A DNA stretch of 22,091 nucleotides, taken from positions 1 to 22,091 of the IMG/VR virus record IMGVR_UViG_3300030107_002269; one strand, written 5' to 3'. Position 1 is the stretch's first letter. The number at the start of each line of letters is the position of its first letter. Shown piece after piece: positions 12,116-19,571 of this stretch. This DNA comes from a virus. Under the pieces are notes generated by a model that was not told the DNA's origin, searched no databases, and was given only the letters and a program-made list of their open reading frames with translations. The position numbers were made by a program, and so were the translations under genes.

Positions 12116-12405
12116 GTCAGATGAAGCTCGCGGGCCTTCTTGAAAGAGAAGGTAAAGGTATGTGTGGTCTGGAGTGGAAGGGTACGCCCGTTTCTTGGGA
12201 CTCGATTGCTGGGTGGTTGAGTGAAGAGGAGGGACAACCAGTCAGTAGACAGGTTCTCAAGAACCACTTCAGACACACTATTGTCAAACTACGAGGAAGA
12301 TTGTGCGAAGATCCAGTAATAAGAGACTGGTTAATCGAGAAAGGCTTAGGCCATGTTCTTGAAGAGGCAGAAGAAAACACAACTAGCTGGGAGGCTAACG
12401 GGTAA
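12112..12405 (+). CDS. Small helix-turn-helix-like protein (97 aa)
   Basis: ATG 12112 overlaps the primase-helicase stop (ATGA), with GAGG (12101-12104) 7 nt upstream. Residues 27-62 (VSWDSIAGWLSEEEGQPVSR then QVLKNHFRHTIVKLRGRL) resemble a helix-turn-helix with a basic recognition helix, and the C-terminal region is acidic (LEEAEENTT). I do not recognise a family. Its stop overlaps the DNA polymerase start (TAATG). T7 has unrelated small genes (4.3, 4.5) in this place. Confidence 0.65.
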   Translation: MSQMKLAGLLEREGKGMCGLEWKGTPVSWDSIAGWLSEEEGQPVSRQVLKNHFRHTIVKLRGRLCEDPVIRDWLIEKGLGHVLEEAEENTTSWEANG

Positions 12406-14213
12406 TGGACATTGTTATATTTGACATCGAGACGAACGCTATTAAAAACTTCAGGACTTTACTTGGACTGAAGACAATTCACTGCATATCTCTTGCTACA
12501 CCCACTACCGACGCTGTTCTTGTTCCAATAGATGAGGCCCTTGAACGCCTCAGACTTGCTGACGTAATCGTAGGACACAACATACAATCGTTTGATATTC
12601 CAGCCATCCAGAGGCTGTACCCTGAGTGGAAGCCTGAGGGCTGCGTCAGAGACACTTTGGTAATGTCCCGAATGCTGTGGCCTGACATCCAGAGAGAGGA
12701 CTGGCAGGCTCCTGAGTTTCCTAAGAACCTCGCTGGCCGTCACTCCCTGAAGTCTTGGGGCTACAGGCTTGGGATGTTGAAAGGAGATTTCGGTGAGACA
12801 ACAGACTGGGAAGTGTTCACTGAAGAGATGGGGCAGTACTGCTGTCAGGATGTAGAGGTAACCAAAGCTCTGTGGAATAAGATCGAGGAAGAGAAGCCTT
12901 CGGATTTTTCGACGATGCTGGAACACGAATTCGCTCAGGTCGTACAAGAACAAGAGACCAACGGATTCGCTTTCGACGTAGACGCCGCTAGAGAGCTGCA
13001 CTCAGAACTACTAGCAGAGAAGGATTCTATCCAGCGGTCCTTGAAGAATCTGTTTCCTCCAGTCAGGGTGGAGATGAAGACTCCTCAGTTCTATGTGGAC
13101 CCGATTGATGATGTTCAATACACATTGAAAGGGGACGCTCCTGTTGCAATTAGATCTAGACTTCTCAGGGGCAAGCCTAAATACAAAGAGACCCCTTTCA
13201 ACCCTTCATCCCGAGTTCAAATTGCCAACAACTTGATCAAGAAGTATGGGTGGCAGCCAGAGGAGTTCACAGGAGAAGGGCGACCTAAAGTTGATGAGTC
13301 TGTTCTTAGCCAACTTGAATACCCTGAAGCTAAGGTTCTAGTCAGATATTTGACAATTATTAAAAGGCTGGGCCAACTAGCTGACGGCAGGGAGGCGTGG
13401 CTTAGGGTGGAACAGGATGGCCGCATCCACGGTAGGGTCAACCCCTGTGGAGCTGTGACCTCCCGCTGCACCCACAGCAGTCCCAACATCGCTCAAGTCC
13501 CACGGGTGGGAGCTTTGTGGGGAACCGAGTGTAGGGAGCTGTTTATTGCTCCTCCTAATCATGTTCTTGTTGGTGTAGATATGAAAGGACTAGAGCTTAG
13601 GTGCTTGGCCCACTACACTTACAAATTTGACGGAGGTAAATACGTTAAAGAGATTCTTGAGGGCGACATACACGAAGCCAATAGGATGGCGGCGGGGCTT
13701 GAGTCTCGCAATGACGCTAAGACGTTTATATATGCTTTCCTTTATGGTGCTGGGGATGCAAAGCTCGGATCTATTGTTGATGGAGGCCGGGTCGAAGGGT
13801 CTCGAATGAGAAGCAAGTTCCTTAAGAAGATGCCAGCTATTGAGCGGCTTCAGAGCGGCATCAAGCTCTCTCTTCAAAGCCGTAATTACCTTAAAGCTAT
13901 TGATGGCCGACACCTGCGTATCAGGTCACAGCACTCGGCTTTAAATACCCTGCTACAATCGGCAGGTGCTATTGCAATGAAATTAGCTACTTGTATCCTT
14001 CACAGGAAACTCAGATCTCATGGATGGGATAAAGACGTTTTACAGGTGGCTCATATTCATGACGAAATCCAACTTCAAGTACGCACGGAGATAGCGGAAG
14101 ATGTCGGAAGGCTTGCAGTACAGTCAATGTGTGAGGCCGGTGAGGAACTCAAGTTCCGATGCCCCCTCGACGGAGACTATAAAATCGGAAGAAACTGGGC
14201 AGAAACCCACTGA
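12405..14213 (+). CDS. Family A DNA polymerase, T7 gp5-like (602 aa)
   Basis: Replicative polymerase with proofreading. Exonuclease motifs: D7 and E9 (FDIETNA), VGHNIQSFD near 56-64, and YCCQDVEV near 145. Polymerase motifs: A (VGVDMKGLELRCLAHY), B (AKTFIYAFLYGAG with K439 and Y443) and C (VAHIHDEIQ). The finger residue equivalent to E. coli Pol I F762 and T7 Y526 is tyrosine. The length is about 100 residues less than T7 gp5 (704). The region holding the thioredoxin-binding loop (about residues 220-270, before FNPSSR) is shortened and lacks the obvious T7 basic patch, though LLRGKPKYK remains. A homing-endonuclease-like ORF overlaps its last 113 nt. Confidence 0.96.
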   Translation: MDIVIFDIETNAIKNFRTLLGLKTIHCISLATPTTDAVLVPIDEALERLRLADVIVGHNIQSFDIPAIQRLYPEWKPEGCVRDTLVMSRMLWPDIQREDWQAPEFPKNLAGRHSLKSWGYRLGMLKGDFGETTDWEVFTEEMGQYCCQDVEVTKALWNKIEEEKPSDFSTMLEHEFAQVVQEQETNGFAFDVDAARELHSELLAEKDSIQRSLKNLFPPVRVEMKTPQFYVDPIDDVQYTLKGDAPVAIRSRLLRGKPKYKETPFNPSSRVQIANNLIKKYGWQPEEFTGEGRPKVDESVLSQLEYPEAKVLVRYLTIIKRLGQLADGREAWLRVEQDGRIHGRVNPCGAVTSRCTHSSPNIAQVPRVGALWGTECRELFIAPPNHVLVGVDMKGLELRCLAHYTYKFDGGKYVKEILEGDIHEANRMAAGLESRNDAKTFIYAFLYGAGDAKLGSIVDGGRVEGSRMRSKFLKKMPAIERLQSGIKLSLQSRNYLKAIDGRHLRIRSQHSALNTLLQSAGAIAMKLATCILHRKLRSHGWDKDVLQVAHIHDEIQLQVRTEIAEDVGRLAVQSMCEAGEELKFRCPLDGDYKIGRNWAETH

Positions 14214-14556
14214 TCTGGCTTATGTAGCTGGAATACTGGACGGGGAGGGGTGCTTTAGGTGGCACAACTCCCCCACCATTGGGGTGGATACGACTGCTAA
14301 GGAGACCGCTCAAGCTCTTTATGACATATGCGGAGGGACCTGCTCTGTCTTAAAGAGAAAAACAAATTCAGGAAACGTCGTGTTTAGGTGGGCGATATAC
14401 GGGACTAATGCGGTAAACCTATGCAAGACGTTGATTCCATACCTAACTGAAAAGGCGTACCAAGCAGAAGTCTTAATTGCTTTGGTAAGATACCCACCGA
14501 ACTCAGCGATGCGAGAGTCCCTGAAACAACGTCTTACCCGTCTTAAGAGGAAATAG
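14101..14556 (+). CDS. LAGLIDADG-type homing endonuclease-like protein (151 aa)
   Basis: Residues 39-50 (LAYVAGILDGEG) are a clear single LAGLIDADG-type motif. The following region (GGTCSVLKRKTN; VVFRWAIYG; LCKTLIPYLTEKAYQAEVL) has the strand-helix pattern of that family. With one motif it would act as a homodimer that cuts a long asymmetric site. ATG 14101 has GGAG 10 nt upstream, but the first ~37 residues are just polymerase DNA read in another frame; the recognisable domain begins right after the polymerase stop. A start at GTG 14131 or 14140 is also possible. No intron or intein is seen in the polymerase. Confidence 0.8.
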   Translation: MSEGLQYSQCVRPVRNSSSDAPSTETIKSEETGQKPTDLAYVAGILDGEGCFRWHNSPTIGVDTTAKETAQALYDICGGTCSVLKRKTNSGNVVFRWAIYGTNAVNLCKTLIPYLTEKAYQAEVLIALVRYPPNSAMRESLKQRLTRLKRK

Positions 14557-14558
14557 AT

Positions 14559-14777
14559 ATGACCGATTTGACATACGTTCAATCTGATGAGATGATCAAA
14601 GAACTTCAATCTCGATTCGATGAAATGGTTTTCTTAGGCTGTGCAAAGAGAACCGAAGAAACTGAAGATATAACAGTGTGTTTTACCGGATCATATCATT
14701 CTTGTGTAGGACTCATTGAGCTAGGTCGAATAGCTGTGCAAGCGGGAGGCACTCCTGATGACGACGATTCTAATTGA
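14559..14777 (+). CDS. Small protein of unknown function (72 aa)
   Basis: ATG 14559 follows AGAGG and the stop of the endonuclease-like gene by 2 nt. The product is acidic, with a helical start (SDEMIKELQSRFDEMVF) and a strand-like middle (DITVCFTGSYHSCVGLIELG), ending in DDDDSN. No family is recognised. Its last 20 nt overlap the exonuclease gene. Confidence 0.65.
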   Translation: MTDLTYVQSDEMIKELQSRFDEMVFLGCAKRTEETEDITVCFTGSYHSCVGLIELGRIAVQAGGTPDDDDSN

Positions 14778-15498
14778 CGGGGATATTGTTCTCTACGAAA
14801 TCTGTACTGGATGTGAAAGAGCTACAGATTGGGGAGACGATATTTGGACATACCACTGTGACCTAAGAGAAGCCAAACAGAAATACGACTGTTGGATCGA
14901 CCGGGTTAAAGAAGAGGTGGGGGCATCTAAAGTAATCATTGCCATGTCTGGCAGTGAAAACTGGAGGAAGGAAGTACTTCCTAGCTACAAGCTCCACCGA
15001 AAGAAGCATCGGAAGCCGATGACATTCAAGGCTCTTAAGGAGTATTCAAATGAAACGTATCGCACATTTCAGTTCCACAACTTGGAAGCAGATGACGTTC
15101 TGGGTTTGTTGGCTGGTGAACCGGGTATTGCGAAGATCGAAGGGGAGCGAGTAATTGTCACAATCGACAAAGATTTGAAGACAATACCGGGACTCCACTA
15201 TAACCCTCGCAAGCCTTATGAAGGAGTGTGCGAAGTCAGCCAAGATCAAGCTGATTACAACCACTTATTCCAAACGCTTACGGGCGATCCTGTAGATGGT
15301 TACAGCGGGTGTCCCGGTATTGGCCCTAGAAGAGCCGCCAGAGTCCTTGATTACCCCTGCTGGGGAGCAGTCTTAGAGGCTTTCGATGGGGCCGGACTCT
15401 CTCCTGAAGAAGCTCTTGTGCAGGCCAGAGTAGCTAGAATTCTCAGATACGGCGAGTACAACACAAATACAAAAGAGGTAAACCTGTGGAATCCATGA
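14758..15498 (+). CDS. 5'-3' exonuclease, T7 gp6-like (246 aa)
   Basis: Removes RNA primers and degrades host DNA in T7-like phages. ATG 14758 has GGGAGG (14744-14749) 8 nt upstream. The flap/exonuclease acid residues are present: D7 and D9 (LIDGDIV), E110, D112 and D113 (LEADDVLG), D137 and D139 (TIDKDLK), D177 and D180 (GDPVDGY). A helix-3-turn-helix hairpin (GCPGIGP, 184-190) follows. The length is somewhat below T7 gp6. It overlaps the DUF1599-like gene by 13 nt. Confidence 0.93.
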   Translation: MTTILIDGDIVLYEICTGCERATDWGDDIWTYHCDLREAKQKYDCWIDRVKEEVGASKVIIAMSGSENWRKEVLPSYKLHRKKHRKPMTFKALKEYSNETYRTFQFHNLEADDVLGLLAGEPGIAKIEGERVIVTIDKDLKTIPGLHYNPRKPYEGVCEVSQDQADYNHLFQTLTGDPVDGYSGCPGIGPRRAARVLDYPCWGAVLEAFDGAGLSPEEALVQARVARILRYGEYNTNTKEVNLWNP

Positions 15499-15827
15499 AT
15501 AGAGAAGATTTGCTTGCAATGCACGGAAAGCTCTGCCAAGAAGCTAGGGCTTTGATGGAGGCTAAGAACCATGACTACAGCGGCGGGAAAGACTCTAGCG
15601 ACCCCTTCCTGAACTTCACAAGAGTAGAGAGACTGGGAATTACAGATACCAAGACCGGGTTTATGGTTCGGATGACGGACAAGCTGTCTCGCCTAATTAC
15701 CTTTGTCCACAATGGCTCATTCAAGACCAAGGATGAGGCCCTTAAAGACACTATTCTTGACCTGATTAACTACTGCATTTTATTGTATTCATATTCAGAT
15801 TCAGAAAAGGGTGACTACAAGGGATGA
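15486..15827 (+). CDS. DUF1599-like protein (nucleotide-modification-associated, 113 aa)
   Basis: GTG 15486 is preferred because GAGG (15475-15478) is 7 nt upstream; ATG 15495 would be 16 nt away. The motif series KNHDYSGGKDSSDPFLNF (28-45), VRMTDKLSRLITF (61-73) and KDTILDLINYCILL (86-99) is what I know of the DUF1599 family. These were linked by others to modified-nucleotide systems, and their fold is MazG-like in helix pattern. The activity is unproven; it may act on nucleotide pools. It sits in the replication operon. Confidence 0.75.
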   Translation: MESMNREDLLAMHGKLCQEARALMEAKNHDYSGGKDSSDPFLNFTRVERLGITDTKTGFMVRMTDKLSRLITFVHNGSFKTKDEALKDTILDLINYCILLYSYSDSEKGDYKG

Positions 15828-16015
15828 AAACGAAACCAATCCCCCTCATTCCAGAGGATCTTCTGGAAGCTATGGACGAAAAATGGCCTGAGCGGTGTGC
15901 CGAATTAGATTGGGATATAGCTCAAGTAATGTTTTACGCTGGTCAGCGATCTGTTGTCCGGTATTTAAAAGAAGAATTTAAAGATCAAAGAGAGATCCAG
16001 CTAAGGAGTACATGA
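15824..16015 (+). CDS. Small protein of unknown function (63 aa)
   Basis: ATGA overlaps with both neighbours (15824-15827 and the stop at 16013-16015). The product is helical and charged (IPEDLLEAMDEKWPERCAEL; VVRYLKEEFKDQREI), with no membrane segment or known motif. It lies between the replication genes and the first virion-assembly gene. Confidence 0.65.
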   Translation: MKTKPIPLIPEDLLEAMDEKWPERCAELDWDIAQVMFYAGQRSVVRYLKEEFKDQREIQLRST

Positions 16016-16590
16016 TCATGTGCATGATGGGCGGAGGCGGCGGAGGCGGCGGTGGTGGAAATCGCGGACTTTTCCAGCACACATCTCCGGGTTGGACTTC
16101 CAATACTTATTACGGTTATGACCCTGAAAGGGAGCATGATTGGAGGAGTCACGGAAATGTTTTGCAGAGTGCCAGAAAAGGTGTTGCAGCAGGGTTGAGT
16201 GATGCAGCCGCTCAGGCGATGATTGAAAACAGCAGCCGTGGACTTCGAAGTAGAGAGCGGATGAGAGGTTATAACGTCGGGTTTGGCATGCAACGCGGAG
16301 GACCGGGACCTGCTGGGTATGGACCTACACGGGATCGGTATGGAAATGTCCTCACGCCTGCGACTATTCAGCCTAAAACTAGTACTACAACCCCCGCTCC
16401 AGCTGCGCCCACTCCACCACCACCTCCTCCAATCAACCCCTTTGAAGGGTTAAACATCAACATTCCAGATCCTCCTAAGGCGTATCAGCGGCAGACTTCT
16501 CCTGCCTCTAAAAAGCAGAGGCGAGCTAAAACTCGAAAGTCAAGTGCTGAAGGCAAAGCTGGATTGACTATTGAACGGATAAACTACTGA
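16012..16590 (+). CDS. Gly/Pro-rich protein in the T7 gp7.3 position (192 aa)
   Basis: AAGGAG (16002-16007) precedes four clustered ATGs; 16012 and 16018 are both possible. After MCMM comes a run of ten Gly, then an aromatic Tyr/Trp-rich part, a proline stretch (APAAPTPPPPPP near 130-141) and a basic C-terminal end (KKQRRAKTRKSSAEGKAGL, then IERINY). T7 gp7.3, directly upstream of the portal gene, ends similarly (KKARAGGKKSL ... GGGINI). The position and tail pattern suggest a tail-assembly protein of this type, but overall similarity is not visible by eye. Confidence 0.6.
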   Translation: MIMCMMGGGGGGGGGGNRGLFQHTSPGWTSNTYYGYDPEREHDWRSHGNVLQSARKGVAAGLSDAAAQAMIENSSRGLRSRERMRGYNVGFGMQRGGPGPAGYGPTRDRYGNVLTPATIQPKTSTTTPAPAAPTPPPPPPINPFEGLNINIPDPPKAYQRQTSPASKKQRRAKTRKSSAEGKAGLTIERINY

Positions 16591-18131
16591 TGGCATACGG
16601 AACTGGAAGCATTGCAGGCGAATACTCAAAGTGCGAGACCCAACGGTCTCCTTACCTTGAAAGAGGTAGAGAAGCGTCTCGTATTACAATTCCTACTATC
16701 ATGCCGGACGACGGCCACAACGCTTCCCGTAAATTTCCAACTCCATATCAATCCACAGGCGCACGGGGGGTCAACAACCTAGCTTCAGCATTGCTGTTGT
16801 CGTTGTTGCCCCCTAACGCTCCTTTCTTCCGTCTAGTAGTAGATGAAGAAGAAAAACGCAAGATGGACCAACTAGATCCCTCTATTCTTACAGAGGTTGA
16901 AAAGTCACTGGCAGAGATCGAGAGATCCGTGGCACGGGAGATTGAGCTGAATAACATCCGCGTGGCGACCTTTGAGGCCCTGCGGCATCTCGTCGTGACC
17001 GGAAATGCTCTCCTATATCTGCCTGATAAAGGTCCCATGCGGGTTATTCATCTTGATCGTTATGTGATTAAACGCGATCCAATGGGCAACGCTCGAATGA
17101 TCATTCTGAAAGAAACGGTATCTCCCGAGATGCTGCCAGAGGATTTGAAAGAGTACGCTCAACACAAGTCAGGGGACCCATCTCAAACCTGTGATATCTA
17201 TACCGCTCAGACAATGAAAGAAGACGGTAAAGTTGAGGTTGTTCAAGAGATATACGGGAAAATAGTCGAAGAAACCCGAGCAACTTACTCCAAAGACCAA
17301 TCCCCATTTATCGCTCTTAGAATGCTGCGGGTAGATGGAGAGTCTTACGGTCGTGGATATGTGGAGCAGTATTTAGGTGACCTCATCAGCCTTGAGGGAC
17401 TAACTAAAGCTATTGTGGAGGGTGCGGCAGCATCTTCCAAGGTGTTGTTCTTGGTCAATCCAAATGGAACCACCAGAGCAAAGACTCTTGCAGAAAGCCC
17501 AAATGGGGCAATTAGAGAGGGAAGTGCAGCCGATGTTAGCGTACTACAAACTCAGAAGGCCCAAGATTTCTCTGTGTCTCTCAGTGCGATGCAGCAAATT
17601 GGGGAGCGTCTTTCGTATGCGTTCCTCCTCACCGAGTCAACTATTCGTAATGCGGATCGAGTCACAGCCGAAGAAGTAAGGCTGGTTACTCAGTCTATTG
17701 AGCGACAGTTGGGTGGTATTTACTCTGTGCTTAGTCAGGAGTTCCAGCTACCTTTGGTAAATCGAATAATGCAACGAATGGAAAAGCAGAAGAAGCTGCC
17801 TAAGATCCCTAAGGATAAGGTGACTCCTGCTATTGTTACTGGTATTGAAGCTCTTGGACGAGGCAACGATCTCAACCGTCTGGATATCTACCTTCAAGGT
17901 ATTGCTCAGATGCTTGGACCGGAGGGCCTGTCTCAGTACGTCAATATGAGTGAATACATGTCCCGAAGAGCGTCTGCCCTTGGTATTGATACTGACGGCC
18001 TTATACGCTCCGAGGAAGAAGTGGCTGGTATGATGCAGCAACAACAGCAAGCAGAGGCCATGAAGGTCGCTACCCAGTCACTGGGTCCTAATGCTGTTAA
18101 TGCAATAGCACAACAAGCCCAGATGGAGTAG
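16590..18131 (+). CDS. Portal (head-tail connector) protein, T7 gp8-like (513 aa)
   Basis: Forms the dodecameric ring through which DNA enters the head. The opening follows T7 gp8 closely: RSPYLERGREASRITIPTIM, then PTPYQSTGARGVNNLASALL and LLSLLPPNAPFFRL. The middle (residues 225-290) contains the conserved YGRGYVEQYLGDLISLEGL segment. The length (513) is near T7's 536, and the Gln-rich C-terminus (MMQQQQQAEAM) fits the inner crown tail. It starts at TGATG with the previous gene and is followed after 4 nt by the scaffold gene. Confidence 0.96.
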   Translation: MAYGTGSIAGEYSKCETQRSPYLERGREASRITIPTIMPDDGHNASRKFPTPYQSTGARGVNNLASALLLSLLPPNAPFFRLVVDEEEKRKMDQLDPSILTEVEKSLAEIERSVAREIELNNIRVATFEALRHLVVTGNALLYLPDKGPMRVIHLDRYVIKRDPMGNARMIILKETVSPEMLPEDLKEYAQHKSGDPSQTCDIYTAQTMKEDGKVEVVQEIYGKIVEETRATYSKDQSPFIALRMLRVDGESYGRGYVEQYLGDLISLEGLTKAIVEGAAASSKVLFLVNPNGTTRAKTLAESPNGAIREGSAADVSVLQTQKAQDFSVSLSAMQQIGERLSYAFLLTESTIRNADRVTAEEVRLVTQSIERQLGGIYSVLSQEFQLPLVNRIMQRMEKQKKLPKIPKDKVTPAIVTGIEALGRGNDLNRLDIYLQGIAQMLGPEGLSQYVNMSEYMSRRASALGIDTDGLIRSEEEVAGMMQQQQQAEAMKVATQSLGPNAVNAIAQQAQME

Positions 18132-18135
18132 CTAA

Positions 18136-18906
18136 ATGGCTGATTATCAAAAAGTTGAAGTAGTTAAAGACCAACCAACGGAAGCATTTTCCGAGGAGGA
18201 CTTGGCGAACCTTGAACAATCGGAAGAAACTCAACAGATCGAAGAGCCGGTTCAGGAACGACCCGAATGGTTGCCTGAGAAATTCAACAGTGCAGAAGAC
18301 TTTGCACAAGCCTATTCCGAATTGGAAGCCGCCTACACCCAGTCTCGACAGGGTGACGAAAGCGGAGAAGAGGGCGTTGAAGAGGTTAATGATGTTTCTG
18401 GCCCAATTTCAACCGAGTCTTTGAATGAGTATTCCACCGAGTTCTTTGAAACAGGTGACGTTTCTGAGGAATCCCGCAAAGCTATTGTTGATATGGGAAT
18501 TCCCCGCGAATATGTAGACGCTTATATCTCAGGTCAACAAGCTGTTCTCAAGAATCACTTTGACGGCATCTACAGTGAAGTAGGTGGAGAAGAGTCATAT
18601 AACGAAATGACTAGCTGGGCTGCTGAAAACCTACCTGAGGGTGAGCAAGAGGCGTTTAATAACGCTGTATCTAAAGGCAATCCTGACGAAATGATGTTTG
18701 CAATTCGTAGCCTCCACAGTCGTTGGACGGCTGCTGGAAATGCTCCCAGAGATCTGCTTCAAGGCAGCACCAGTTCTGAGTTCTCGGGAAGCGGCTTCCG
18801 CTCCCTTGCAGAGTTGACAGAAGCCATGAAAGATCCACGGTATGCGAAAGACGCAGCGTATCGTCAAGATATTGAAACGCGATTGAATAACTCCAACATC
18901 CTGTGA
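18136..18906 (+). CDS. Capsid assembly scaffold, T7 gp9-like (256 aa)
   Basis: Guides procapsid assembly and then leaves the head. It is strongly acidic, especially residues 1-110. The motif PEWLPEKFNSAEDFAQAYSE (near 42-61) is typical of T7-like scaffolds, and the C-terminal part ends in a helical, charged region (AELTEAMKDPRYAKDAAYR) that in the family contacts the capsid protein. The place between portal and capsid is as in T7. Its stop lies 8 nt ahead of the next gene's ATG. Confidence 0.93.
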   Translation: MADYQKVEVVKDQPTEAFSEEDLANLEQSEETQQIEEPVQERPEWLPEKFNSAEDFAQAYSELEAAYTQSRQGDESGEEGVEEVNDVSGPISTESLNEYSTEFFETGDVSEESRKAIVDMGIPREYVDAYISGQQAVLKNHFDGIYSEVGGEESYNEMTSWAAENLPEGEQEAFNNAVSKGNPDEMMFAIRSLHSRWTAAGNAPRDLLQGSTSSEFSGSGFRSLAELTEAMKDPRYAKDAAYRQDIETRLNNSNIL

Positions 18907-18914
18907 GGGACATC

Positions 18915-19409
18915 ATGCGTGACTGGATTAACGAAAACAAAAACGGCTTGATGATCGGTGGCATTACAGCAGCTCTTGCTGTGGGCCTTCTACTCGCCTC
19001 AGGATGCTCTCTAGGGGACATGGTGAAGGTTGATGTGCCTACAGGCGTCCGCCAGTCACTTGCGGTCCCCTCTCAAGTCAGTCTTAATGAATCGGTATAT
19101 ACTTGGGATTCGTGGGTCCACTATGTGGAATCTAATACCGCTCAATTCCAAGCCAACATTGACGAATCTAATTTCATCTGGGGGATGCTTTCCTCAGCAG
19201 TAAATGTTGGAGCAGAATCGGCCCAAGGACCCCTGTCGGCTTTGCCCGGCGGGGCCTTCCTTCTTACAGGACTCAGTCTTGTTACAGGGCTGTTCTTGAA
19301 CAAGCCGGGAGCTACTAAAGCTCTGGCTAAAGAAAAAGAAAAGTCGTACAACGCTGGTATGGATGCTGCTATCAAAGTCAGCAACACTTCAGCTACAAGT
19401 GCGAGTTAA
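18915..19409 (+). CDS. Lipoprotein-like two-segment membrane protein (164 aa)
   Basis: ATG 18915 has GAGGG (18905-18909) 5 nt upstream; GTG 18903 inside the scaffold gene lacks a site. The N-terminus is charged, then a hydrophobic segment (12-30) ends in LLASGC, with C31 resembling a lipobox cysteine although position -3 is Ala. A second hydrophobic segment occurs at about 118-134 (FLLTGLSLVTGLFL), followed by a Lys-rich tail. T7 has nothing of the kind between genes 9 and 10. It could be a virion membrane-interacting protein, a holin-like or host-range protein. No family recognised. Confidence 0.75.
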   Translation: MRDWINENKNGLMIGGITAALAVGLLLASGCSLGDMVKVDVPTGVRQSLAVPSQVSLNESVYTWDSWVHYVESNTAQFQANIDESNFIWGMLSSAVNVGAESAQGPLSALPGGAFLLTGLSLVTGLFLNKPGATKALAKEKEKSYNAGMDAAIKVSNTSATSAS

Positions 19410-19571
19410 ATGATTGTTATCCCACTCTCTTAGGGAGGAGTGTGGGATTTGGTGACGTTGAGAATCAATAGATTCTTGGCCCTCTGCTGAGGACAACCTT
19501 GAAGTCTGAGCTTCTAACCGTCCCGACTTTGTATCCCTAATAAATCAAAGTCATAATACGGAGAAACCAAA
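19410..19571 (+). other. 162-bp non-coding leader upstream of the capsid gene
   Basis: Longest gap in the late half. Besides the hairpin at 19419-19448 it contains a compact stem AGAATC-AATA-GATTCT (19461-19476) and an AT-rich segment before the GGAG ribosome-binding site (19560-19563). The layout suits a strong, structured leader giving high capsid expression. Confidence 0.6.
19419..19448 (+). promoter_or_regulatory. Capsid-gene leader: hairpin with T7-promoter-like core
   Basis: ATCCCAC pairs with GTGGGAT around a 16-nt loop. The loop and stem contain ACTCTCTTAGGGAGGAG (19424-19440), similar to the T7 promoter core ACTCACTATAGGGAGA. T7 has promoter phi-10 in exactly this place. No T tract follows, so a terminator is unlikely. 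The identity as a promoter for the phage RNA polymerase is inference from one site. Confidence 0.35.

Noticed and set aside
12405-14213. Intron or intein in the DNA polymerase gene, suggested by the adjacent LAGLIDADG ORF
   Set aside because: The polymerase motifs run in one uninterrupted frame with normal spacing.
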